Below, in pieces: positions 1-6,741 of a stretch of 11,299 bases of DNA. This stretch comes from Spirogloea muscicola (taxonomy: Eukaryota; Streptophyta; Zygnematophyceae; Spirogloeales; Spirogloeaceae): the NCBI GenBank assembly GCA_009602725.1, contig WELB01000228.1, forward strand, positions 202,841 through 214,139, written 5' to 3'. A program made the position numbers and the translations under genes. Under the pieces are notes generated by a model that saw only the letters and a list, made by a program, of their open reading frames with translations, was not told the origin of the DNA and did not search any database. Positions within the stretch are counted from its first letter, which is position 1, and the number at the start of each line of letters is the position of its first letter.

Positions 1-102
1 CAGTCGCTGCTTAGCTCGTAGTTTGGCCCCTTCGAACCTTGTCAATTCTTTTCGGGCTGGCTTCTCACAGCCCTTGCCCCCATTGGGAGAGCCACTTCTT
101 CT
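1..102 (-). mobile_element. SINE-like element, minus-strand copy (cut by window edge)
   Basis: This stretch is the reverse complement of the first 102 bases of the element at 140-442, with a single mismatch (near 52, opposite 191). On the minus strand it starts at 102 with AGAAGAAGTGGCTCTCCC, passes through the hairpin core at 54-73 and the GGTTCGAAGGGG block at 27-38, and runs off the left edge of the window. Its 5' end abuts a 37-bp piece of LINE sequence (103-139), so it looks like an insertion into the same LINE relic as the plus-strand copy. Any target-site duplication would lie outside the window. Seen: the match. Inferred: that it is a separate insertion rather than half of a palindromic duplication. 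Confidence 0.7.
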
Positions 103-129
103 GCCACCAACTAGAGCTTGCCCAGCTTT

Positions 130-139
130 CCGGTGCAAA
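130..139. repeat. Target-site duplication, left copy (10 bp)
   Basis: CCGGTGCAAA occurs here and again at 443-452, exactly flanking the SINE-like element at 140-442. In the intact LINE the matching site is present once (TTTGCACC at 4741-4748 on the plus strand). The second copy therefore arose at insertion. Confidence 0.8.
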
Positions 140-442
140 AGAAGAAGTGGCTCTCCCAATGGGGGCAAGGGCTGTGAGAAGCCAGCCCGAGAAGAATTGA
201 CAAGGTTCGAAGGGGCCAAACTACGAGCTAAGCAGCGACTGCGGGGCCATGGCAGAACTGGGGAGGATGGACCACTCAGTACTTACGAGTGAGGAGCCTC
301 ACATCCGACATACTAGCTGCCGGAAAACTATCCCCCTGACGAAAGCCGGAGGCCGCAGCGAGAGCACGGCCAGCACGCAGATGCAAGGCGTGGGCCATGG
401 ACCGATGGAGGGAGACAGACAAGCGCATACGATACACCTGAG
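140..442 (+). mobile_element. SINE-like element, copy 1 (3'-shortened)
   Basis: This 303-bp element is nearly identical to 5532-5838 and is flanked by the 10-bp direct repeat CCGGTGCAAA. Order of parts: GTGGCTCTCCCAATGGGGG head, GGGCTG...CAGCCC hairpin (169-188), GGTTCGAAGGGG (204-215) resembling a Pol III B box, then a body including GAGCACGGCCAGCACGCAG. It has no ORF of note, no terminal inverted repeat and no poly(A). Variable-length duplications (10 and 12 bp in the two copies) without inverted termini fit LINE-mobilised retroposition (inference). It lacks the last ~45 bp of copy 2, starting at CACGAGCCAGCGGCG. The element lands inside an older LINE relic, so it is the younger insertion. 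A tRNA origin is possible but the A box is not convincing. Confidence 0.75.
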
Positions 443-452
443 CCGGTGCAAA
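443..452. repeat. Target-site duplication, right copy (10 bp)
   Basis: This is the second copy of CCGGTGCAAA, directly after the 3' end of the SINE-like element. It continues into the LINE relic without a break. Confidence 0.8.
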
Positions 453-620
453 GCTTTCGCCTGAGCACGCTGCAAACAGGCCGAAACTCGTCGTCGCAAG
501 AACAACAGATATGAAGCTGGCAGGCCCATCTCAGCCGGGAACACATCTGCATGTCGTGTGTAGCCTAGATTGGCAATATTCTGAAGGAGAGTGTGGAAAC
601 GAGGACCTCAACAGCCAAAG

Positions 621-690
621 ATGTGTTCCCTGCTGAGTTGGGCTTGCCAGCTGCATATCTGTCGTTTCTTTTGACGACGAGTTTCGGCCT
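621..690 (+). repeat. Inverted LINE segment inside the relic
   Basis: This 70-bp stretch matches LINE 4646-4715 on the plus strand, opposite to the relic around it. The same LINE interval is also present in normal orientation at 478-546, so the two form a fold-back with about 75 bp between the arms. Both arms share CATATCTGT where the intact LINE has CTTGTCTGT, so the segment belongs to the relic's own subfamily. At the left junction the relic and the inverted piece overlap by ATGT (621-624). Confidence 0.75.
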
Positions 691-835
691 ATCGACTGCC
701 GCTGGCAGGAGCTGATCGCTTTAGGGGTAATCGGAGTAGTGCTGCAGCTTTCTTAAGAAAGCTTTCTTCTGCACTGCCCACTGCGTAGCCAGCGATGTGC
801 GTCGATGCTGGACCATTACAGGCCTCCGTGAGAGG

Positions 836-1065
836 CAAAGAGACAGCTTTCAAAAAGAGCTATTCAAATGTAAGGCAATAGCTGTGAGTGGCCGGCTAAT
901 ACCAAGCAATGTCCTCGGACAAGGTATGGAAGGGCCGGAGGGGGCAAAACGATTGAAACTACTCTCCGTGACTGCAGCGGATGGACGCTCAAGTTGTACA
1001 CGTAATTTACTGGCTTGCTTTGGCCTCCCTATCGTTTCATGCACCTCTCTCTTTTCTTTTCTTTC
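836..1065 (+). other. Region between LINE relic and LINE ORF: hairpin repeat and leader
   Basis: There is no gene here. Positions 881-940 are a diverged hairpin repeat: GCTGTGAGTGGCCGGC followed by AATGTCCTCGGACAAGG and GAAGGGCCGG. Positions 1042-1065 are a pyrimidine-rich tract directly before the first well-placed ATG of the LINE, so 950-1065 may be the LINE 5' leader. The exact 5' boundary of the LINE cannot be set, because no target-site duplication could be matched between its two sides. Confidence 0.5.
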
Positions 1066-1558
1066 ATGGCGGCGGCTGCCAAAGGTCGCGGCGCGGCGCG
1101 CAGCCCGTCGCGGCGCGCCCCTCGCCCTTACGGCACCCGCAGCTCGACTGCTGCAATGAGGGCTGCCATTGCCTTAGTGGCCGACCTTCCCACTTCTTCA
1201 ACGCCCCCTTCAGCTTCTTCACGCTCCTCCTCGACGACGGCTGTGGAGCCCAAGCCCCTCCCTCTTCTTCGAGAGATAGCTCGGCTTGCGGACCTTGGCT
1301 CGGCCTCCTCGGATGCAGAGTCCGAGGCCCCCAACATGGACCCCCGAGTCGGAATTGTCATCAGCCCAGCACAGTCAAGCGACTCTTCTACTGCGGACGG
1401 GCCCTTTATTTCCTGCCGGCCGCGAAGTCTGCTGCATCTACCCTCGACTCGAAGGCAGCGCTCATCTCTTCCCCAAGCTCCAGCTGTGCATTTACCAGTG
1501 CCTGCACCAGACCCCGCCCCGGAGCCGCCACCACCACCACCACCACCACCACCACCTG

Positions 1559-1589
<31 letters not shown>

Positions 1590-4500
1590 AGTGCCGACGC
1601 CATCATTGCCTCCTCTACCTCCCCTGTTACCTCTACCCGTACCTTCACCTCCCTTGCTGCCTCGACCTGTTATCGTGAGACGCCATCCAGCTGGTGATCA
1701 TCAAGAACGACCTCGCCATCTGCAGGGTCGGTCTCACGACCCGAGCCCAGTCCACACGGGCCTCCCAAATGCGCCAGACCAGAGAGTCCCCTGCCCAGTA
1801 TGCCAGCAACGTTTCAACACGAGAGGGCTGCCAGTCCATGCCTATCACTGCCGCAACCGCCAGAATCGCGAGGAGCTGGCAGCGAGTGCACAAGTGCCTG
1901 GCACCGTCCGGCCTCCACCACCCCCTTCTTCAGAGAGCTGGCATTGGGCTGCCACAGTGGACCTCACCCCCCTTCTCATCCCTGACGGCCTTCGAAACCT
2001 TCGCCACGTTCCCAGATGGGCACGTCGTCAGTGCACCAAGGTTCTTACGCCTTACCTCGCACGCATCGAAGCGGACTCTATGGACGAGGCGGCCTGGGCG
2101 TTGGACATGCTTTTTCCCGGGCTCGTTCTTGGCCATCTTCCCTCCTTCGGCGTCGGTGGCCGCAAGACTTTCCAGGACAGACTGGCTGCATTTGCAAGTG
2201 GAAAATGGGAGGAGTTGGCCCAGCAGCGGGCAGCAGCTGCTCGGGTCGCGCTCTCACAGCGGCGGGCGCGCAATGGATCAGTCAATCAGCCCTCTCAACA
2301 GTCCACAGCTGGCAATCTAGCGCGCGCAAGACGCTTTGGCAGGGCAGGAGAACTTTCCCGGGCCGCTCAGGCCCTTTGCCCTGACCCCCTGGCTATTACC
2401 AACGACGCCACGGAGGCTATCTTGCGACAGCTCCACCCCCCTCCACAACACCCCCTCGAGCCCTGGGCTGGCGAGCTCCCCAGTCCTCTTGACCTGTCGG
2501 CAGAAGCGCTCCGTGTGGCCCTGACCAAAGCCCCCCGGATGGTGTCTGGAGGCCCTTCTGGATGGCTCTTTGAGCACCTACAGGACCCTTTCCTTGATGG
2601 GGATGAGAGGAGCTTCTCCCTGTTCCTGTCCACCTGCCGGCACATCGCCAGGGCTGCCATTCCACCACGCATTGCCGACGCCTTAAATTTCAGCCAACTG
2701 CTGGCCCTTGCGAAGCCGACAGGCGGGGTGAGACCCATTGCGGTGACGGAGGTTATCATGCGGCTGGTATCAAAGGCCGTGTGCAGCGAGCTGAAACCCC
2801 AGCTGACCAGCCACCTATCACCCCACCTCTTTGGTGCTGGCATGTCCTGCGGGGCGGAGGCCCTCGTCCACGGCATCCGCGCTGCTCTCGACGTGGACCC
2901 TTCAATGATGGTCCTTGGACTGGATATCAGTAACGCCTTCAACACAGTGGAGCGCAGCATCATCATGGAGGAGCTGCGCAACCACTTCCCTTCACTTATA
3001 CCCTTTTTCCTCGTGGCCTATGGCCGCCCAGGGCGGCTGCTTTGGCAAGCCGGAGAGTCGTGGAAGACGCTGTGGTCATCTTCTGGCACACGCCAAGGGG
3101 ATCCCCTTAGCCCAATCCTGTTTGCCTTGGCACATTGTCGGGCTATACGGCGCACCCAGAGGCAACACCCAGACCTCCTCTTCCCCTCCTACGCCGATGA
3201 TACACACATCATTGGACCTCCAGCTGAAGTCATGGCCGCTTACCCCTTGCTCGTTCGTGAACTGGACCTGATGGGCCTGCGGGTTTGCCCATCCAAGAGC
3301 GTGGCATGGTCACCACGCGGTCTTCCCGCCAACCTTCAGCTCCCCCACGGCTGCCAGACCCCTGCCAATGGGCTGGCCATCTTCAAGGTCCCCCTCGGCA
3401 CACCAGCTCACGTGGCGGTGGACTTGCGGGAACGTCTCCAAAAACACCTCGCCCCCCTCCCTTCCCTTCCCCTCCTTGGGGATACACAGCTGGCGTTGGC
3501 CATTCTCACCCGCTGCATCGGCAAACGGGCATGCTACCTGCAGCGGACAGTCGCTCCAATGGGCATGGGGGGCGAGCTCTACAAGGAATTTGACAAATCC
3601 CTGCTGCAATCCCTGGCATCCCTTCTACAATCTTCCTCTTTCCCCTCCGCTTCATCTGCCCTCCAGGCTTCCCTCCCCACTCGCATGGGCGGCCTTGGCT
3701 GCCGGTCGTTGGAGCAGACGGCGCAAGCAGCCTTCCTGGGCTGCTGGCACCAGATCGCCTCTATGCTTCCCATGCGCTTCCCTTGCCTCCACAATCCCGT
3801 ACGCAACGTGGAGGAAGGCTCCTTACCCTTCCAAGCGGATCTGAGGAGCATTTGTGACTCGGCAATAGGCTCTTTCCCCTCTATACAACCCCTACTCACG
3901 CCATCCTCCGCCCTCGCCCAAGCTTCGGATAGAGGGGCACAATCCAGACTGGTGGCAGTGGAAGATGAATGCCGCAGAAGCTTGAGGAGGCTGCCAGAGA
4001 TTCACAACAACCCAAGGAGCCTGGCAAGACTTACTTCCCTCGCAACACCTGGAGCCACAGACTGGATCACCTCACATGCCGTGGCCAGCGCCTTCAGCAT
4101 CAGCTCCGAGGCCTTTCAAACGTCGCTTCAACTCTGCCTCGGCTTCCCACCCAACTGCCTGATTGGGGTGCGCCAGTGCGAGTGCGGCTTCCGTGCAGAG
4201 AGTGCTGAGCTCGCCACTCACATGCTGCAATGCCCCACTGGACCAGAAGTGGTGGGCATCCACAACCTCCTCCGTGATGCTCTGGCGGGTTTGATGCGCG
4301 ACGCCGGGTACTTTGCGGTCGTGGAACTGAACAACATCATGCCGATCACCACGGATGCCCAGGGACGTCATCATCGCCGCACACTTGACATTGTGGGCGT
4401 GCAACCTGGTGGACCACGAGCTTTGGTCGATATTGTGGTTACGGAGGCCTATAAAGGTCCAGCATCGACACACATCGCTGGCCACGCAGTGGGCAGTGCT

Positions 4501-4803
4501 GAACAAAGAATGTTGCAGCACTACTCCGATTACCCCCAATGTGATCAGCTCTTGCCAGCGGCAATCGACATCTTTGGCTGCTTAGGTCCTCGTTTCCTTA
4601 CTCTCCTTCAAAACATAGCCAATCTAGGCTACACACGACATGCAGATGTGTTCCCGGCTGAGATGGGCTTGCCAGCTACTTGTCTGTCGTTGTTGCGGAC
4701 GACGAGTTTCGGCCTGTTTGCAGCGTGCTCAGGCTACTGCTTTGCACCAGAAAGCTGGGCGAGCTCTAGTTGGTGGCAGAAGGGCTTCGTATCTGCCATC
4801 TAG
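1066..4803 (+). CDS. Non-LTR retrotransposon polyprotein: zinc finger, reverse transcriptase, restriction-like endonuclease
   Basis: This single intact ORF of 1245 codons encodes the machinery to nick DNA and reverse-transcribe the element's RNA at the nick (target-primed reverse transcription). The frame is open further upstream from a TTG at 1015, with ATGs at 1039 and 1066. I chose 1066 because CATGGCG is the better start context. Residues 1-150 are low-complexity Ser/Ala/Arg. Residues 154-190 are two polyproline runs. C243-P-V-C246...H258-x3-C262 is an N-terminal finger. The reverse transcriptase runs about 480-800: GGVRPIAVTEVI (553-564), D620 in LGLDISNAFN (motif A), GTRQGDP (674-680), and YADD with D711/D712 (709-712). 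C1038-x-C1040...H1052-x3-C1056 is a CCHC-like knuckle. The restriction-like endonuclease follows with D1108 (TLDIVGV) and D1122 (LVDIVV). This order is typical of R2/NeSL/CRE-type LINEs; no APE-type endonuclease or separate ORF1 is visible. The canonical PD dipeptide reads LD here. Lack of stops suggests a young, possibly active copy. The target site is unknown. Confidence 0.92.
1525..1590 (+). repeat. (CCA)n microsatellite coding for polyproline
   Basis: Two runs of CCA/CCG triplets (1525-1555 and 1566-1590) encode about 11 and 8 consecutive prolines in the N-terminal region of the LINE protein. The runs are slippage-prone, but they are in phase and keep the frame open. Confidence 0.9.
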
Positions 4804-5013
4804 TATCCAGGCATCGGTTAGCGACCTTTATGTTTTGACCCGTGGTTACTGAGCAGGTCAATCTACTGTAGCTTATGTAGGTCTTAAGATGTGCTTGCCT
4901 TTGTACTTGGCCATTTGGCCTTCGTTTGTTTCAAATACACGATATTCCTTCTCTTTTCTATTACCAGGAGAAGGGGCGAGGGCTGGGAGAAAGGCTCTTC
5001 AGTAGAGGGCGAT

Positions 5014-5063
5014 GGCTGTGATTGGCCAGCCCAGAAAAAGGATGTACAAAGTTTGATGGGGCC
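5014..5063 (+). repeat. Dispersed hairpin repeat
   Basis: GGCTGTGATTGGCCAGCCC is followed by a GAAAAAGGATGTACAAAG-like stretch and ends in GATGGGGCC. This is the same order of blocks as in the SINE-like element (hairpin, GAATTGACAAGG, GAAGGGGCC), with many substitutions. Confidence 0.6.
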
Positions 5064-5239
5064 AGAAAAGGAAAAATGAGGTCCAAGGGATAGAAAGAAA
5101 GTGGCTCCCCCTGCGGCAAGCTACTCCGACCTGACGTTGCTCACTCGCGGGTACTGAGATTCCCTCTGCGTCGTCTTGTGTTTTGTTGTATATTGAGGTG
5201 TAGTCCTTTTCCGGCACCTCTTTCTTTGGCTTTGGACAT

Positions 5240-5273
5240 TGTCCATTCTTTTTGGGCTGGCTTTGCCAGTCCC
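5240..5273 (-). repeat. Dispersed hairpin repeat, minus strand
   Basis: On the minus strand this reads GGGACTGGCAAAGCCAGCCC followed by AAAAAGAATGGACAATGTCC. It is an inverted, diverged member of the hairpin family. The stem is longer than in the other copies. Confidence 0.6.
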
Positions 5274-5294
5274 TCTTCTCCATGGGCGAACACT

Positions 5295-5319
5295 TTCTTC
5301 TTCTTCTTCTTCTTCTTCT
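5295..5319. repeat. TTC/GAA microsatellite
   Basis: About eight perfect TTC triplets in a row sit beside the minus-strand hairpin repeat. Confidence 0.95.
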
Positions 5320-5347
5320 CCCAGAGGAGGCAAGGGCTGTGGAGGAC

Positions 5348-5384
5348 ATCCAAATTGACAGCAGTGGCTGTGAGAAGCCAGCCC
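5348..5384 (+). repeat. Dispersed hairpin repeat with CCAAATTGA leader
   Basis: A TCCAAATTGACAGCAGT block leads into GGCTGTGAGAAGCCAGCCC. The same leader and hairpin occur at 10719-10753 (TCCAAATTGAAGGCAAC then GGCTGTGAGAGGTCAGCCC). The two copies therefore share a junction that the SINE-like copies lack. Confidence 0.6.
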
Positions 5385-5519
5385 ATGGGTACATTTGAGA
5401 TTGGGTCCAGGGTTCACATTAAGTGAGGGAATGGCAGGGGACATTGTCATAGCGCGCAGCATTGCCGCTCGCACTGCACTAAGGGCGCACTGCAGGGGCC
5501 ATGGCCACCGAGGCGTCCC

Positions 5520-5531
5520 AGTAAGAGAGAA
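5520..5531. repeat. Target-site duplication, left copy (12 bp)
   Basis: AGTAAGAGAGAA is found here and at 5885-5896, bracketing SINE-like copy 2. Confidence 0.8.
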
Positions 5532-5884
5532 GTGGCTCTCCCAATGGGGGCAAGGGCTGTGAGAAGCCAGCCCGAAAAGAATTGACAAGGTTCGAAGGGG
5601 CCAAACTACGAGCTAAGCAGCGACTGCGGGGCCTGAAGAGGCTATGGCAGAACGGGGGAGGATGGACCACTCAGTAGTTACGAGTAAGGAGCCTCACATC
5701 CGACAGACTAGCTGCTGGGAAACTATCCCCCTGACGAAAGCTGGAGGCCGCAGCGAGAGCACGGCCAGCACGCAGATGCAAGGCGTGGGCCATGGACCGC
5801 TGGAGGGAGACGGACAAGCGCATACGATACACCTGAGCCCACGAGCCAGCGGCGTTGAAGTCAGCCGGCTCACCGCGCCTGCGG
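5532..5884 (+). mobile_element. SINE-like element, copy 2 (most complete)
   Basis: This copy is 353 bp long and flanked by the 12-bp direct repeat AGTAAGAGAGAA. The first ~307 bp match copy 1 closely; the main difference is a 10-bp TGAAGAGGCT insert at about 5633-5642. The hairpin core lies at 5554-5573 and the GGTTCGAAGGGG block at 5589-5600. The 3' portion, CACGAGCCAGCGGCG to CGCGCCTGCGG, is absent from copy 1 but recognisable in copy 3, so it belongs to the full-length element. It has no terminal inverted repeats, no poly(A) and no protein of recognisable type. A tRNA-derived or other Pol III SINE is the best guess. A non-autonomous Mutator-type element is less likely, because the ends are not inverted repeats and the duplication is longer than usual. 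Confidence 0.8.
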
Positions 5885-5896
5885 AGTAAGAGAGAA
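5885..5896. repeat. Target-site duplication, right copy (12 bp)
   Basis: This is the second copy of AGTAAGAGAGAA, directly after CGCCTGCGG at the 3' end of SINE-like copy 2. Confidence 0.8.
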
Positions 5897-5916
5897 CAGC
5901 GCTTCCGAATTGACTG

Positions 5917-5950
5917 GTGGCTGTGGACAAGGTCTGAAAGGGCCGGATGG
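5917..5950 (+). repeat. Truncated hairpin-family fragment
   Basis: GGTGGCTGTGGACAAGGTCTG is followed by AAAGGGCCGGATGGCGC. The fragment retains both outer blocks (GGCTGTG and GACAAGG..GAAAGGGCC) but has lost the CAGCCC arm and the spacer between them. Confidence 0.5.
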
Positions 5951-5983
5951 CGCAAGAAGCAAGATACTAATCGCTAAGACGTC

Positions 5984-6298
5984 AGCAAGTGAAGGGCCAG
6001 CCAGAAGAAAATGTCCTGTTGACAAGGTCCGACGAGGCCAGAAAGCGCTTTCCCAAAGCTTGCCAGGTAGGAAATGACTCAGTAACCTCTAGTGAGGAGC
6101 CGCAAACCTCTAGTGAGGAGCCGCATATGAGACTAGCAAGCCGGAAAGCAATCCTCTCGACTTGACGAAAGCCAGAGCACGGCCAGCACGCAGATGCAAG
6201 GCGTGGGCCATGGACCGCTGATTGTTATTGTCAGGCGCATGCAAAACACCTGCGCTAGCGAGCCAGCGGCGTTAAAGTTGGTCTGCTCGCCTCGCAAG
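5984..6298 (+). mobile_element. SINE-like element, copy 3 (diverged)
   Basis: This is a diverged relative of copies 1 and 2. It starts with GGGCCAGCCAGAAGAAAATG and GTTGACAAGGTCCGACGAGGCC. It continues through TAGTGAGGAGCC, CTAGCAAGCCGGAAAGCAATCC and GACGAAAGCC, then the well-conserved AGAGCACGGCCAGCACGCAG block (6175-6194) to GGGCCATGGACCGCTG. It ends with GCGAGCCAGCGGCGTTAAAG, so it has the 3' part missing from copy 1. It carries a private 21-bp tandem duplication at 6084-6125. No target-site duplication was recognised, which fits an older insertion. Confidence 0.65.
6084..6125. repeat. Perfect 21-bp tandem duplication
   Basis: Two adjacent identical 21-bp units (6084-6104 and 6105-6125) each contain CCTCTAGTGAGGAGCCGC. 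The duplication lies inside SINE-like copy 3 and is absent from copies 1 and 2. Confidence 0.9.
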
Positions 6299-6370
6299 GG
6301 GGTGGAATGCGCTAGACTACTACTACAGCTATGCAAGTACCACGAAGGATGGTCGCTTTGTTAACCCTTG

Positions 6371-6560
6371 TTGACAGCCGCAAGTCAGAAGGCATAGCAG
6401 CCGGAAAGCATGCATGTGGCTCCTCCAAAAGGAATGGTGTACTGAGTGATGGAGGGCCTGAGTGGCCAAGTACGAAGGCAAGCACATCGACAGATGTACA
6501 TCACCTGCTGCTAAGCTGACCCGTTGGTATAACCACGAGCCAGCACAAAGAGGTCGCTAG
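6371..6560 (+). repeat. Probable degraded SINE-like copy 4; CCDA upstream region
   Basis: Scattered blocks in the right order recall the SINE-like body: GCAGCCGGAAAGCATGC, then ATGTACATCACCTG, then CCACGAGCCAGCAC near 6531-6545. Divergence is high. The rest of the stretch up to the CCDA start (6299-6741) shows no gene, TATA box or other clear promoter element. The promoter must lie within it or overlap the repeat. Confidence 0.35.
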
Positions 6561-6741
6561 CTGGTATCCGAGTACCGGACCGCAATCAACAAGCCCTTGT
6601 GCCATCAGCTAAAACAGCAAGCTAAAATCCGGCCAGCTGGCTTTCTGGTGCGGTGCGTCCACAGGGGCTACAAGCCGCCAGGTGCACGTCGGCACGCCTC
6701 CGCCTCGACGCCCGAGCGCCGCGCCCGTCCGCCCCGGCGCC

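Larger units (their letters stand above)
103..829 (-). mobile_element. 5'-truncated, rearranged LINE relic
   Basis: Read on the minus strand, this is a diverged copy of the 3' part of the LINE ORF at 1066-4803. Positions 829-692 match LINE positions 4441-4568, positions 624-443 match 4568-4750, and positions 139-103 match 4741-4777. It begins inside the endonuclease region, so it is 5'-truncated, as most LINE copies are. Two events interrupt it. A 70-bp inverted LINE segment sits at 621-690, and a SINE-like element at 140-442 splits the sequence at LINE position about 4741-4750. Removing the SINE-like element and one copy of its duplication rejoins the LINE sequence without a gap. No coding capacity remains. 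The surrounding short ORFs are shadows of this relic. Confidence 0.85.
4804..5519. other. Intergenic: LINE 3' flank and dispersed hairpin repeats
   Basis: No gene is supported here. The first part (4804 to about 4965) is probably the LINE 3' UTR. There is no clear poly(A) tail and the boundary cannot be fixed. Three hairpin repeats follow: 5014-5063 plus (GGCTG...CAGCC, then GATGGGGCC), 5240-5273 minus (GGGCTGGC-TTT-GCCAGTCCC), and 5348-5384 plus (CCAAATTGA then GGCTGTGAGAAGCCAGCCC). An ATG in good context (GGGGCCATGGCC) at 5502 opens only a short frame that ends at the TAA at 5522. Confidence 0.6.

Noticed and set aside
249-552. Small ORFs at 249-552, 5644-5955 and 6133-6336
   Set aside because: They fall inside the SINE-like copies and the LINE relic. 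The similar peptides result from repeat homology, not from selection on protein.
1015-1065. Extending the LINE ORF to the TTG at 1015
   Set aside because: TTG is an unlikely start in a eukaryotic element. The ATG at 1066 has better context, though the ATG at 1039 remains possible.
981-1697. Other long frames overlapping the LINE ORF, such as 981-1697 plus with His/Thr runs, 2367-2981 minus and 4072-4539 minus
   Set aside because: They are shadows. The His and Thr runs are the CCA microsatellite read in other frames, and only the 1066-4803 frame carries conserved motifs.
5240-5384. Regularly spaced repeats as a CRISPR array
   Set aside because: Spacing is irregular, copies lie on both strands, units are diverged and the context is eukaryotic.
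5589-5600. GGTTCGAAGGGG as proof of a tRNA gene
   Set aside because: It resembles a B box, but there is no cloverleaf, no acceptable A box and no anticodon arm, so no tRNA gene is called.
5532-5884. Reading the element as a non-autonomous Mutator-type DNA transposon
   Set aside because: The ends (GTGGCTCTCC and CGCCTGCGG) are not inverted repeats, and the duplications differ in length (10 and 12 bp).
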